Below, one piece after another: positions 50,996-60,409 of a stretch of 64,000 nt of DNA. The notes below the pieces were generated by a model, which had not been told where the DNA came from, searched no databases, and saw only the letters and a program-made list of their open reading frames with translations. The position numbers and the translations under genes were made by a program. Source of the stretch: an uncultured Eubacteriales bacterium (GTDB taxonomy: Bacteria; Bacillota; Clostridia; Lachnospirales; Lachnospiraceae); contig UQYF01000006.1 in assembly GCA_900545175.1 (NCBI GenBank), positions 33,109-97,108 on the forward strand, read 5' to 3'. Within the stretch, counting starts at the first letter, position 1. Every line of letters begins with the position of its first letter.

Positions 50996-51228
50996 GTGTA
51001 TAACGTATTATGTTTATGCATATCACGACTTTTTGGAGAAGCTTAGATGTTCTTAGAACTCTGCTAAATATCCAGCCAAAAGCAGCACGGATGCTGCTTT
51101 AGAAGCAAAGCATACATGGATGTATGCCGGCTTCGGTGGCGAACATATGGAATACCTTTATCAGAGTTCTTAGAACATCTTGCTTCGGACAACGGAGCTG
51201 ATATGCATAAACATAATACGTTATACAC
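50996..51228. repeat. MITE-like structured element, complete copy (A)
   Basis: A 233-bp element bounded by perfect 30-bp terminal inverted repeats (50996-51025 and 51199-51228), each beginning GTGTATAACGTATTAT. Inside, GATGTTCTTAGAACTCTG and CAGAGTTCTTAGAACATC form a second nested inverted repeat, and two short hairpins follow: AGCAGCA-CGGA-TGCTGCT and GCATACAT-GG-ATGTATGC. A diverged, truncated copy in the opposite orientation is at 61461-61646. No transposase is encoded, so this is a non-autonomous element or a mobile structured RNA/DNA repeat. It sits between the 5' ends of aroA and the LRR gene. Confidence 0.85.
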
Positions 51229-51409
51229 TCATAGATTAATTGTGCATGTTTGTCACCCGAATACTTATACACAATTTTATCACCCAACAACTTCATTGGC
51301 AAGTTGCTCTTGCTTATATCCGGCAAGTATATTATCATGTTCTCCTAGACAATAACACATAAGGTTATGCAGTATTTATATTAATTTTCAGGAAAGGATA
51401 CATTGAGCT

Positions 51410-52672
51410 ATGAATGAAAAAGCACCACAGCGCAAAAGCAAAAGAAATAATAACCATACAGCCACATACCTTTTATGTGCGCTAACCATATCGATTGTCA
51501 TAGTTATTGTACTGCTCACATCCGTGCTGTCAAAAAAATCCGGAAAAGAGAACGAAACACCTGAGTACACGGTTGATACAGCTTCAACCGACACCTCCAC
51601 CGCTGCCTTCACTGAGGAGGCAGCATACCCGACTATCAGTGAAATCACTTTGTTTGGCAGAAACTACGCACAGGATATCACTGAATTCAGTTTATCCTCC
51701 GATGAACTCACCGGTCTTGAGCATGATGAAATATATTCTGACATCCGCAAGGCACTTAAGTTTTTCAACTCTCTTAAGAGCGTTGACCTGACAGCCGCCG
51801 GCCTTGAACTTGATGAGATGACAGCATTAAAGGACATTTACCCGGACATAGATTTCATTTGGACAGTAAAGTTATGCGGAAAGGAAGTTTCCTCCGAGGA
51901 GACTGAGCTTGACATAAGCGGAATAGAGATTACCGACATCGAAGATTTTAAAAAGCACATTAAGGCACTTGACAATCTTAACTATATTGATATGTGTGAC
52001 TGTGGACTTACGAATGAACAGATGGAACAGCTTAAAAACGATTTTCCTTCCATCAAGTTCGTCTGGAAGGTCACCCTCGGCTTGTGGACAATAAGAACCG
52101 ATACCGTAGCTTTCTCAACCCTCAAGGATGGAACAATAACCTATCGTCTCACCAACGAGGACTGCAAGGTATTAAAATACTGCACCGACATGGTCGCACT
52201 TGATTTAGGGCACAACAAGGTCACAGATTTATCTTTCCTCGAATACATGCCTGAGCTTAAGATACTGATTCTTGTAGACAACTGGCTCACCGACACGCAG
52301 TCACCTTATCTGTATGACCTGTCGATGCTTAAATACTGTCCTAAGCTCATGTACCTTGAATTTTTTGTGGGAGATGTGAGTGATATAAGCGTGTTTGACT
52401 ATCTTCCGAACCTTGTGGACCTCAACATCAGCTATAACCCGATAAGCGATGTATCACATCTTCTGAACTTTACAAAGCTTGAGCGTCTGTATATAGAACA
52501 CACCAGCCTGACCGAACAGGATTACGAGCTTCTTAAGGAAACCTATCCTGATGCCTACATCGTATATTACGGTGAAGGCTCTGTCGACCAAGGCTGGCGT
52601 GAACATGAGAGGTATTTTGCAATGATTGATATGTTCCACAATAATTATGTGAATGACCTTTTTAAGAACTAG
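51410..52672 (+). CDS. Membrane-anchored leucine-rich repeat protein
   Basis: A 420-residue protein: a basic Lys/Arg start, one membrane segment (about 19-40), a Thr/Ser/Glu-rich stalk (45-75) and then leucine-rich repeats on the outside. Repeats are seen as LKSVDLTAAGLELDEMTAL, LNYIDMCDCGLTNEQMEQL, MVALDLGHNKVTDLSFLEYM and LVDLNISYNPISDVSHLLNF. It ends with a short acidic/aromatic tail. Such surface LRR proteins mediate binding to proteins or host glycans; the partner is unknown. The start follows AAAGGA by about eleven bases. It converges with the sugar transporter operon, overlapping its last stop by four bases. Confidence 0.82.
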   Translation: MNEKAPQRKSKRNNNHTATYLLCALTISIVIVIVLLTSVLSKKSGKENETPEYTVDTASTDTSTAAFTEEAAYPTISEITLFGRNYAQDITEFSLSSDELTGLEHDEIYSDIRKALKFFNSLKSVDLTAAGLELDEMTALKDIYPDIDFIWTVKLCGKEVSSEETELDISGIEITDIEDFKKHIKALDNLNYIDMCDCGLTNEQMEQLKNDFPSIKFVWKVTLGLWTIRTDTVAFSTLKDGTITYRLTNEDCKVLKYCTDMVALDLGHNKVTDLSFLEYMPELKILILVDNWLTDTQSPYLYDLSMLKYCPKLMYLEFFVGDVSDISVFDYLPNLVDLNISYNPISDVSHLLNFTKLERLYIEHTSLTEQDYELLKETYPDAYIVYYGEGSVDQGWREHERYFAMIDMFHNNYVNDLFKN

Positions 52673-53526
52673 CCCTTAACAGCACCAAGTGCAATGCCCT
52701 GTACGATATATTTTGAAAGAAAAATATACACTACAATTACAGGGAAAATAGAAAATGCAATTGTGACATAAACCTGACCCATATCGAACTTGAGCCAATC
52801 CGCACTTCTTAGCTGTGCGATAAGTATCGGAAGTGTCTTGACACTGTCCTTCTTAAGCACAAGTGCCGGAACGAAGTAATTATTCCAGCTTGATACAAAT
52901 GTAAATATTGCCTGTACGGCAATCGCCGGCTTCATTATGGGAAGCACGATATTGTTGAAGGTGTGGAACTCACCGGAGCCATCTATTCTGGCAGCCTCTA
53001 TTATTGCGAGCGGTAATGTACTTTCCATGTACTGCTTCATATAATAGAAGGTTACCGGTGCGGCGATTGTCGGCACAATCAGCGGAATAAAGGTGTCCAT
53101 AAGATGCATATTGTCCATGAGCTTGATAAATCCAAGAGCTGTTACCTGGCTTGGAATCATCATAACTGCAAGTATGAACGCAAATATAAATTTTTTAAGT
53201 TTAAAATCATATACATGAATCGCATAGGCGGTCATCGCTGAGAAATATGTACACAGAACAGCGCTGAGTGTTGAAATGATAATACTGTTAATCATTCCCG
53301 ATATAATCGGCTGTGTTCCATGAATGACATGATTCCAGTTTACAAGAAGATTTTTTCCCGGAACAATCGAAAAACCCTTCTGTATCTCTGCATGTGTCTT
53401 TGTGGCATTTACAAAGAGTACATAAAACCAGAACAGACACAGTATTGATATCAGTGTAAGAACCACGTATGCCACCGCTCTTCTTATGTGAACTGAGTCT
53501 TTATTATTATTATTGCTCTTACCCAT
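52669..53526 (-). CDS. Carbohydrate ABC transporter permease (MalG-type)
   Basis: A 285-residue permease with six membrane segments (first about 16-36), EAA loop IEAARIDGSGEFHTFNNIVLPIMKPA and the C-terminal SKYIVQGIALGAVKG. The start at 53526 (MGKSNNNN) is preferred because GGGGAGG lies seven bases before it; the ATG two codons upstream is too close. It is the last gene of a LacI-linked sugar uptake operon. No ATPase gene follows, so a shared ATPase is needed. Confidence 0.94.
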   Translation of the reverse strand: MGKSNNNNKDSVHIRRAVAYVVLTLISILCLFWFYVLFVNATKTHAEIQKGFSIVPGKNLLVNWNHVIHGTQPIISGMINSIIISTLSAVLCTYFSAMTAYAIHVYDFKLKKFIFAFILAVMMIPSQVTALGFIKLMDNMHLMDTFIPLIVPTIAAPVTFYYMKQYMESTLPLAIIEAARIDGSGEFHTFNNIVLPIMKPAIAVQAIFTFVSSWNNYFVPALVLKKDSVKTLPILIAQLRSADWLKFDMGQVYVTIAFSIFPVIVVYIFLSKYIVQGIALGAVKG

Positions 53527-53542
53527 AATCATACCTCCCCTT

Positions 53543-54463
53543 CTAATCCTTCTTACGATACATTACAGAATATATTATGAGACTCAGTATAGCTGTTATA
53601 ATAAACAGGAATACAGAAAGTGCTCCGCCAAGTCCATAATTCTTACTGTACAGGTGCTGATTAAGATACATAATAAGCGTCTTTGTTGATTCAGCAGGTG
53701 CACCGGAACCATTAGTAAGAATCTGAGGCACATCGAACATCTGAATACCACCGATCATAGAGGTAATAATTACATATATAAGGATAGGCTTAAGAAGAGG
53801 AAGCGTTATCCTGTAGAATCTCTGCCATGAACTTGCACCATCTACCTCCGCCGCCTCAAACAGCGAGGTGTCAATGCCCATAATTCCTGCCATGAGAATA
53901 ATAGTCGTATTTCCGAACCACATGAGGAAGTTCATAAACCCAACCAGGCCTCTTGTAGCCCATACATTAGAGAAAAATCTCACCGGATTTTCCTGAGTGG
54001 CAATTCCCATCTTTATAAGAATTGCATTGATTGGTCCGACATCTGAGAACAATGCAAAAAACAACATTGAGAACGCAGAGGCCATAATCAGGTTAGGAAG
54101 ATATATAACTGTCTTAAAGAATCTGCTTCCCTTCAGCTTCAATCTCACATCGGAAAACCACTGCCCCAGAAGAAGTGATACTATTATCTGCGGTATGAAA
54201 CCGATAACCCACATGATAAGCGTGTTTGCCGTATACTTCAAAAGGCTGACATCCGAAAAAATCGTTTTATAGTTCTCAAGTCCAACCCATGTCGGTCCTA
54301 CCTGCATGAGTCCTACCCTGTAGTTCTCAAAAAAGCTGTTATAAATCGTACTGACTAATGGAATCAACTGAAAAATCACATACACAAGCACAAAAGGGAT
54401 GAGGAAGATATATCCCCATTTATTGTACCTTACTATCTTGCTCTTTCCTTCGGTTTTTTTCAT
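53543..54463 (-). CDS. Carbohydrate ABC transporter permease (MalF-type)
   Basis: A 306-residue permease of the MalF/UgpA kind: six membrane segments (first about 15-38) and EAA loop FEAAEVDGASSWQRFYRITLPLLKP. The start at 54463 (MKKTEGKSKIV) follows GAGGAG; an in-frame TTG upstream is less likely. It lies 16 bases before its partner permease and 110 bases after the binding-protein gene, beyond an attenuator-like hairpin. Confidence 0.94.
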   Translation of the reverse strand: MKKTEGKSKIVRYNKWGYIFLIPFVLVYVIFQLIPLVSTIYNSFFENYRVGLMQVGPTWVGLENYKTIFSDVSLLKYTANTLIMWVIGFIPQIIVSLLLGQWFSDVRLKLKGSRFFKTVIYLPNLIMASAFSMLFFALFSDVGPINAILIKMGIATQENPVRFFSNVWATRGLVGFMNFLMWFGNTTIILMAGIMGIDTSLFEAAEVDGASSWQRFYRITLPLLKPILIYVIITSMIGGIQMFDVPQILTNGSGAPAESTKTLIMYLNQHLYSKNYGLGGALSVFLFIITAILSLIIYSVMYRKKD

Positions 54464-54509
54464 ACAATCATCACTCCTCACCTGCAAAACAATTCCACCC
54501 TATTTTTAG

Positions 54510-54545
54510 CCAAAACATGCCTGCCCCATATAGAGCAGGCATGTT
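54510..54545 (-). terminator. Attenuator-type hairpin between sugar-binding protein and permease genes
   Basis: On the minus strand ACATGCCTGC pairs with GCAGGCATGT over a 10-base loop, followed by TTTTGG. The short T tract suggests partial termination that favours binding-protein expression. Confidence 0.65.
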
Positions 54546-54573
54546 ATACTTACATTTTAAATTTTAAGGTTAA

Positions 54574-55926
54574 TTATTCAGCCTTAAGGTTAGGATACTT
54601 AACAACAATGTTCTTCTTGAAGGTTGCAAGTGCCTCGTCAAGTGTTGCATTGCCTGTGAAGTAATCCTTCATAGCCTTCTGGAACTCCTCGTTACAGCCC
54701 TGATCATATGATGAAAGGTTGCTGAGGTCAATCTTGTCTGCACCTGCACAGAACATTGCAAGTGGATTCTGTCCGCCAAGAACCTTACTCTGATAAGATG
54801 TATCTGCTGCCATAGTCTCCATTGCCGGCTTGTTGTTAACGAAGTCATTGTCCTTCTTAACAATCTCTGTCATGACATCCTTGTTAGTTGTGAGCTGTCT
54901 CATGATGTCTGCTACAAGTGTAGTGTTATCTGTTCCCTGTGCTGCACAAATCCATGTACCACCCCAGAAGAAGCCCTGAGGACCTTCGGTTGCTGCCCAT
55001 CCGCCGTTAGCCGCGATACTGGCTGCATCAGATACATTCATGGAGAAGTCAACGAACCATGCCGGTCCAAAGTAGCAGAATACCTTTCCTTCCGGATAGA
55101 AGCCCTTGCTCCAGTTGTCATCCCAGAGTGATGACTGATTGTTGTAGCCATTATCCGTGAATGTCTTAGTCTGGGAAACCCAGTTCATAATGTTATCATC
55201 AATTACAACCTTGCCGTCAACTACCCATGGGCTTGATACATTGTTGGAGAAAACTCTGAATGTATCATCAAAGCCTGATACCATGAAATATCCGCTGTCT
55301 TTCATAGTCTTAGCCGTCTTCTCAAAGGTTGACCAATCAGATACGCTCTTCTGAACCTCTGCCGGATCATCTGTTCCTAAAACTTCCTTGGCAATATCTC
55401 TGTTGTAAATAAGTACACCAGGGCAGCCCTGCCATGAAAGACCCTTTAAAACACCCTTGGAATCTGTCACGATATCCTGTGTATACTTATACTGGTCAGC
55501 TATTTCGCTGTCTGTTATACCTAAATCCTTGATTGGCATTGTGTAGTCTGTATCTACATACTTAAGTGCGTAATCTGCCTCTACAAGGAATATATCAATC
55601 TTATCATCAGCTGCTGCATCCTTCTGCTTAAGAAGTGCTTCATCAAGATTGTTCTGATATGCATTGTTCTCATTAGGTGTTGTATGCCACTTAACTGTAA
55701 CATCACCAATCTTACCTGTGGAATCATCAGTCTTTACATATCCAGGATAGTGATCTGTAACCCTGCTCTTAAACTCTTCATTCCATACATAAATGTTAAG
55801 TACAGAGCCTTCCTTTCCATCAGTATTTCCCGATGCTGCATTGTTGCTCTTAGAGCATCCTGCAAGAGCTGTTGTTGCCATCAAACCTACTAACATTGTC
55901 GCCGCAAACTTTTTGAATTTTCTCAT
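54574..55926 (-). CDS. Sugar ABC transporter substrate-binding lipoprotein (family 1)
   Basis: A 450-residue lipoprotein with signal MRKFKKFAATMLVGLMATTA, lipobox ALAGC and mature start CSKSNN. The fold follows the family-1 sugar-binding pattern, including LNIYVWNEEFKSRV at the start of the mature domain and FFWGGTWICAAQG near the hinge. The start at 55926 follows GGAGG by eight bases; an upstream in-frame start would overlap the regulator gene. Together with the two permeases and the LacI regulator it forms a complete uptake unit minus ATPase. The sugar cannot be deduced. Confidence 0.92.
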   Translation of the reverse strand: MRKFKKFAATMLVGLMATTALAGCSKSNNAASGNTDGKEGSVLNIYVWNEEFKSRVTDHYPGYVKTDDSTGKIGDVTVKWHTTPNENNAYQNNLDEALLKQKDAAADDKIDIFLVEADYALKYVDTDYTMPIKDLGITDSEIADQYKYTQDIVTDSKGVLKGLSWQGCPGVLIYNRDIAKEVLGTDDPAEVQKSVSDWSTFEKTAKTMKDSGYFMVSGFDDTFRVFSNNVSSPWVVDGKVVIDDNIMNWVSQTKTFTDNGYNNQSSLWDDNWSKGFYPEGKVFCYFGPAWFVDFSMNVSDAASIAANGGWAATEGPQGFFWGGTWICAAQGTDNTTLVADIMRQLTTNKDVMTEIVKKDNDFVNNKPAMETMAADTSYQSKVLGGQNPLAMFCAGADKIDLSNLSSYDQGCNEEFQKAMKDYFTGNATLDEALATFKKNIVVKYPNLKAE

Positions 55927-55993
55927 ATTCTTCCTCCATTTCTCCGGCTTAAACATTGCCTGCCACCCCGGCAAATGCGTAGAAAATATATTC

Positions 55994-57019
55994 CTACTGA
56001 ACAATAGTTGCATTAAGGTTACTTACTGACCCTCCCATCAGAACCTTTCCCTCAATCACATAGCTTTTCTTAAGTGTTGTTTTCGGTTTTCTGATTAAAT
56101 TGATTAAGCATGAGGCAGCTTCCCTGCCCATCCCATCCCCGGCCTGCTGCAGTGTCGTAATCTGCGGCTCGTATATGACAGAATATCTTATTCCGTCGTA
56201 ACCGGTGACCGATATATCACCGGGTATGCTAAGACCGTGGCTCTTGATAATGTTCGCACCGCTTATCGCTGTGATGTCATCCGGATACATGATACAGGTA
56301 GGCCGCTCTTTCAGTTGAAGCAGCTTCCTTGTACATTTAACTGCACCTGCTGTGTCATGGTATCTGCATTCGCACACATACTCCTTACAAATATCAAGTC
56401 CAAGCTGCTCCATTGTTCTGTAAAAGCTCGTAACTCTGTCTCTCGTAACCGAGCTGTCATCTCCGTGAATGAATGCAATCTTCCTGTGTCCCATTGAGTA
56501 CAGATATTCTACAAGATCCTTCACACCCTTTACATTGTCCGACATCACCGATATAGTATCATTGAAGATATGGTCTATAGTCACTATCGGTATTCCGCTG
56601 TTGACAAGCTCGATAACCTGAGGGTCACTATAATCTATACAGGCTATTATCACTCCGTCAAACTGTCGTATCCGACAGAACTCACTATATGTAATCTTCC
56701 TTCCGCCAATCCTATTCGTTATAAACGTAATACTGTATCCCAGGATTTCTGCCTGAGACCTGATTCCCTCAAGAACCCTCGCAAAATACTCATGTGCAAG
56801 ACCCGTGTTAGCCGCATCTACAAACAGAATGCCTATGTTATAGGTTCTGTTAGTCTTAAGTGCAACCGCAGCCATATTAGGTATGTATCCAAGCTCAGCA
56901 GCCTTAGCCTTAATCATGGTCTTAGTCTCTTCACTTATATCGCTGTAACCATTGAGTGCCTTACTCACTGTTGCAACAGATACATTACATGCATTCGCTA
57001 TGTCCTTTACGGATATCAT
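55994..57019 (-). CDS. LacI-family transcriptional regulator
   Basis: A 341-residue repressor. The helix-turn-helix VKDIANACNVSVATVSKALNGY with hinge NMAAVALKTNRT is at residues 3-60, followed by a periplasmic-binding-protein-like sensor domain to the end. It starts at 57019, the ATG just before the helix-turn-helix, with GGTGACGGA upstream. It lies 67 bases before the sugar-binding protein gene on the same strand and so is the first gene of that operon. A LacI-type palindrome at 57242-57265 is a likely autoregulatory operator. The inducer is unknown. Confidence 0.94.
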   Translation of the reverse strand: MISVKDIANACNVSVATVSKALNGYSDISEETKTMIKAKAAELGYIPNMAAVALKTNRTYNIGILFVDAANTGLAHEYFARVLEGIRSQAEILGYSITFITNRIGGRKITYSEFCRIRQFDGVIIACIDYSDPQVIELVNSGIPIVTIDHIFNDTISVMSDNVKGVKDLVEYLYSMGHRKIAFIHGDDSSVTRDRVTSFYRTMEQLGLDICKEYVCECRYHDTAGAVKCTRKLLQLKERPTCIMYPDDITAISGANIIKSHGLSIPGDISVTGYDGIRYSVIYEPQITTLQQAGDGMGREAASCLINLIRKPKTTLKKSYVIEGKVLMGGSVSNLNATIVQ

Positions 57020-57241
57020 TCCGTCACCGCCTTCCCGAATTGGTATGTAGGATTGCATTGGCAATCTCATCGGTGCCCGCATCACTTAATCGTTTTCGCA
57101 TGTTTATAGTACATCATTTTGAATACAAAATCAATAGTTTTTTGAAAATTTTTAGTAAAATTGTACATTTTCTTTCTCTTTTATTTCACTCGATGCTTAA
57201 ATCATTAAGTTCAGAGTTATTTTTGTATATTTTTTGTGCAT

Positions 57242-57265
57242 TTTCACTAATACGTTTTAGTGAAA
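57242..57265. promoter_or_regulatory. LacI-type operator palindrome
   Basis: A 24-bp palindrome with 22 matching positions centred on CG: TTTCACTAATACG, then the mirrored half ending TTAGTGAAA. The symmetric A/T-rich site with a central CG is the classical binding site shape of LacI-family repressors. It lies 223 bases upstream of the LacI-type gene, the only such gene in the window. Confidence 0.65.
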
Positions 57266-57322
57266 TTACATAGGTTTTTACATTGTTCTTTCACCAAATC
57301 TCCTATATAGGTATGGAATAAT

Positions 57323-57360
57323 TAAAAAAATGCCGCACCACATTACATAGTACGGCATTT
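57323..57360 (-). terminator. Terminator of the purCFB operon
   Basis: On the minus strand AAATGCCG pairs with CGGCATTT over a 17-base loop, followed by TTTTTAATT; it lies about 60 bases after the purB stop. Confidence 0.85.
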
Positions 57361-57418
57361 GTCCCAAAATTATTCCCAATATTTTATTGTATTGCAGTCT
57401 CAATACTTAATATCAATA

Positions 57419-58852
57419 TTATACGTTAATCTGCGCTGTCATGCCAAGCTCATCCTTGCTTGCTTCAAGTATAGGATTGATGACTTCCGTAAGGAACTCA
57501 TCAACCTGCTCCTTGGCGCGTCCTGTATACTTAGACGGATCCATTGACTTCTTGAGGTCATCAAGAGAAAGATTAAACGCAGGGTCTGCGGCGATAAGCT
57601 CAAGAAGATTATTGTCAAGACCTCTCTCCTTGACATTGCGTCCTGCTTCCATAGAAAGTGTTCTTATCTTCTCATGAAGCTCCTGACGGTCGCCGCCTGC
57701 CTTTACGGCATCCATCATAATGTTCTCGGTAGCCATGAATGGAAGCTCTGCCATGATATGCTTCTCAATAACCTTCTCATACACTACAAGTCCGTCAACA
57801 ACATTCATGTATAAGTCTAAGATACCATCCACAGCAAGGAATGCTTCTGGCACGGACATTCTCTTGTTGGCAGAATCGTCAAGTGTTCTCTCAAACCACT
57901 GCGTAGCGGATGTGATCGCAGGATTCATCGCATCAGCCATAACGAAGTTGGCAAGGGAGGCTATTCTCTCACTTCTCATAGGATTTCTCTTGTATGCCAT
58001 AGCAGATGAACCTATCTGGTTCTTCTCAAACGGCTCCTCAATCTCCTTTAAGTGCTGTAAAAGCCTTATATCATTGGAGAACTTATGCGCACTGGCTGCA
58101 ATACCTGCAAGAACATTGACAACTCTTGTGTCAACCTTACGCGAATAAGTCTGTCCCGATACAGGATATACATCCTCGAAGCCCATCTTATTTGCGATCA
58201 TCTTATCAAGCCTGCGGATTCTGTCATGATCCCCGTCAAAAAGTTCAAGGAAGCTTGCCTGTGTACCTGTTGTACCCTTAGAACCTAAAAGTCTCATAGA
58301 GCCGATGAGATAGTCAAGGTCATCAAGGTCAAGCTTCAGTTCCATAAGCCAGAGAGTTGCTCTCTTTCCCACCGTAGTAGGCTGTGCAGGCTGGAAATGT
58401 GTAAATGCAAGTGTAGGAAGCGCCTTGTACTTATCTGCAAACTTTGCGAGTTCAGCCATAACATTCACAAGCTTCTTTCTCACAAGCTTAAGTGCCTCTG
58501 TCATAACAATAAGGTCTGTATTGTCTCCAACGTAGCAGCTTGTAGCTCCAAGGTGGATGATTCCCTTAGCCTTAGGGCACTGGACACCGTACGCATACAC
58601 ATGCGACATGACATCATGTCTTACAAGCTTCTCCCGCTCCTTTGCAACCTCGTAGTTGATGTCATCCTGATGAGCCTTAAGCTCCTCTATCTGCTCATCG
58701 GTGATATCAAGACCAAGCTCCTTCTCTGTCTCTGCAAGTGCAATCCAGAGCTTTCTCCATGTACGGAACTTCTTGTCCGGTGAAAAAATATACTGCATCT
58801 CCTTGCTCGCGTATCTCTCAGCGAGCGGGGTCTGATAACGGTCTGTGCTCAT
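57419..58852 (-). CDS. purB: Adenylosuccinate lyase
   Basis: A 477-residue member of the fumarase/aspartase superfamily. It releases fumarate from SAICAR and from adenylosuccinate. The conserved signature is SSAMAYKRNPMRSERI (around 285-300), with the His of TLAFTHFQPAQPTT and the substrate-binding LGATSCYVGDN. The length is typical of the longer, human-like class of PurB rather than the 430-residue Bacillus form. The ribosome binding site is AGGAG. It is the third gene of the purC-purF-purB run. Confidence 0.96.
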   Translation of the reverse strand: MSTDRYQTPLAERYASKEMQYIFSPDKKFRTWRKLWIALAETEKELGLDITDEQIEELKAHQDDINYEVAKEREKLVRHDVMSHVYAYGVQCPKAKGIIHLGATSCYVGDNTDLIVMTEALKLVRKKLVNVMAELAKFADKYKALPTLAFTHFQPAQPTTVGKRATLWLMELKLDLDDLDYLIGSMRLLGSKGTTGTQASFLELFDGDHDRIRRLDKMIANKMGFEDVYPVSGQTYSRKVDTRVVNVLAGIAASAHKFSNDIRLLQHLKEIEEPFEKNQIGSSAMAYKRNPMRSERIASLANFVMADAMNPAITSATQWFERTLDDSANKRMSVPEAFLAVDGILDLYMNVVDGLVVYEKVIEKHIMAELPFMATENIMMDAVKAGGDRQELHEKIRTLSMEAGRNVKERGLDNNLLELIAADPAFNLSLDDLKKSMDPSKYTGRAKEQVDEFLTEVINPILEASKDELGMTAQINV

Positions 58853-58916
58853 TCGTGTATTCTCCTATCTGATTTAATCATTATATTACAATTGTCTATT
58901 ATTTCTGCGTAAAAAA

Positions 58917-60368
58917 CTATTCGTGTTCACCGCGGATATCCTTATCCGGTGGTGCTATAGGATAGTTTCCGGTAAAGCATGCGTCACAGAAGTCACATCT
59001 CTCCTCGACCATGTGCTTTAAGTCATTCACGTCTATATAGCCAAGTGAATCGGCTCCTATGTACTCACATATCTGGTCAACAGTGTGTGTGCTCGCTATA
59101 AGCTGGTCGCTTGACGGAATATCCGTTCCGAAGTAGCATGGGTACAAAAATGGTGGTGAAGATATCCTTACATGCACTTCCTTTGCTCCCGCATCCTTTA
59201 ACATCTTGACAATTCTTGCACTGGTGGTTCCTCTTACTATTGAATCATCTATCATAATAACGCGTTTATCCTTAACCGCCTCCGTAAGCACATTAAGCTT
59301 AATCTTTACACTGCTCTCACGCTGTGCCTGCTTAGGCTTGATGAAGGTACGTCCCACATAGCTGTTCTTGATAAATGCCATTCCGTAAGGGATTCCGGAC
59401 TCTAACGCGTAGCCCATGGCTGCAACATTTCCCGATTCAGGTACACCTACAACGAGATCCGCATCAACCGGATGGGATTTTGCGAGAAGCCTTCCTGCCA
59501 TAATTCTTGACATATACACACTTACACCATCAATATGACTGTCCGGTCTTGCAAAATATATGTACTCAAAAATACATTTCTTATGTACAGTCTGGCACAT
59601 GGAGGTGTCGGACTCAATGCGTCCGTCCGCTGTGATTGTCACTATCTCGCCCGGAAGTACATCCCTCACAAATTCCGCTCCTACCGCATCAAGTGCACAT
59701 GTCTCAGATGACATCACATAAGTATTATCTCTTTTTCCGATGCACAGAGGCTTAAAACCAAAAGGATCTCTTGCACCAATCATCTTTCGTGGACTCAGGA
59801 CAATAAGTGAGTAAGCTCCCACAATCTTCTTCATTGCACTTGCAACTGCCTTCTCAACACTCGATGTGTTGAGTCGTTCCCTGGCTATATGATAAGCTAT
59901 AACCTCCGAATCGATTGTAGTCTGGAAAATAGCTCCGGTATATGAAAGCTCCTCCCTCAAATCAACAGCATTGATAAGATTACCATTATGAGCCATTGCA
60001 AGTGTACCCTTGACATAGTTAAGAACAAGTGGCTGGGCATTCTCCCTTGTCGAACTTCCCGCTGTTGAATAGCGCACATGTCCGACTCCGATATTGCCCT
60101 TGAGCTTTTCCAGATCCTCAGGTGTGAACACCTCATTCACAAGCCCCATATCCTTGTGTGAGAGTACCTTTCCCTTCGGTCCGTTGGTATCACTTACAGC
60201 AATACCGCAGCTCTCCTGTCCTCTATGCTGAAGTGCAAACAATCCATAGTATATGGTTGAGGCTACATCCCCGCCATCTAAATCATATACGCCGAAAACT
60301 CCACACTCCTCGTGAACCCCATCCTCATCATAGTAGCTGTCCGATATATTATTCATTTTCTGTCCCAT
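58917..60368 (-). CDS. purF: Amidophosphoribosyltransferase
   Basis: A 483-residue enzyme for the committed step of purine synthesis: PRPP plus glutamine to phosphoribosylamine. It starts with a propeptide of about 21 residues (GQKMNNISDSYYDEDGVHEE) ahead of the catalytic N-terminal Cys in CGVFGVYD. The glutaminase domain is followed by the PRTase motif VIMIDDSIVRGTTSARIV. The cluster CDFCDACF near the C-terminus supplies cysteines for the 4Fe-4S centre known in the Bacillus-type enzyme. The start at 60368 follows GGAG. It is 64 bases before purB and 41 after purC. Confidence 0.97.
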   Translation of the reverse strand: MGQKMNNISDSYYDEDGVHEECGVFGVYDLDGGDVASTIYYGLFALQHRGQESCGIAVSDTNGPKGKVLSHKDMGLVNEVFTPEDLEKLKGNIGVGHVRYSTAGSSTRENAQPLVLNYVKGTLAMAHNGNLINAVDLREELSYTGAIFQTTIDSEVIAYHIARERLNTSSVEKAVASAMKKIVGAYSLIVLSPRKMIGARDPFGFKPLCIGKRDNTYVMSSETCALDAVGAEFVRDVLPGEIVTITADGRIESDTSMCQTVHKKCIFEYIYFARPDSHIDGVSVYMSRIMAGRLLAKSHPVDADLVVGVPESGNVAAMGYALESGIPYGMAFIKNSYVGRTFIKPKQAQRESSVKIKLNVLTEAVKDKRVIMIDDSIVRGTTSARIVKMLKDAGAKEVHVRISSPPFLYPCYFGTDIPSSDQLIASTHTVDQICEYIGADSLGYIDVNDLKHMVEERCDFCDACFTGNYPIAPPDKDIRGEHE

Positions 60369-60409
60369 ATTAGCTCCGCATTATTAAGTTTGACTTACAT
60401 TTCAATAGA

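Larger units (their letters stand above)
57020..57418. other. Intergenic region upstream of the LacI-type regulator
   Basis: A 399-base AT-rich gap. It holds the purB terminator (57323-57360) and the LacI-type operator (57242-57265). A possible weak second operator-like sequence, GCGAAAACGATTAAG on the minus strand, lies near 57084-57098. No clear -35/-10 pair with standard spacing was found for the regulator gene, and no coding signal was seen. Confidence 0.45.

Noticed and set aside
51099..51338. An open frame with 44 residues shared between the two MITE-like copies (also 61318-61590)
   Set aside because: The shared part simply follows from the DNA repeat. Differences between the copies are mostly amino acid changing, and neither frame has a start codon with a binding site, so a conserved peptide is unlikely.
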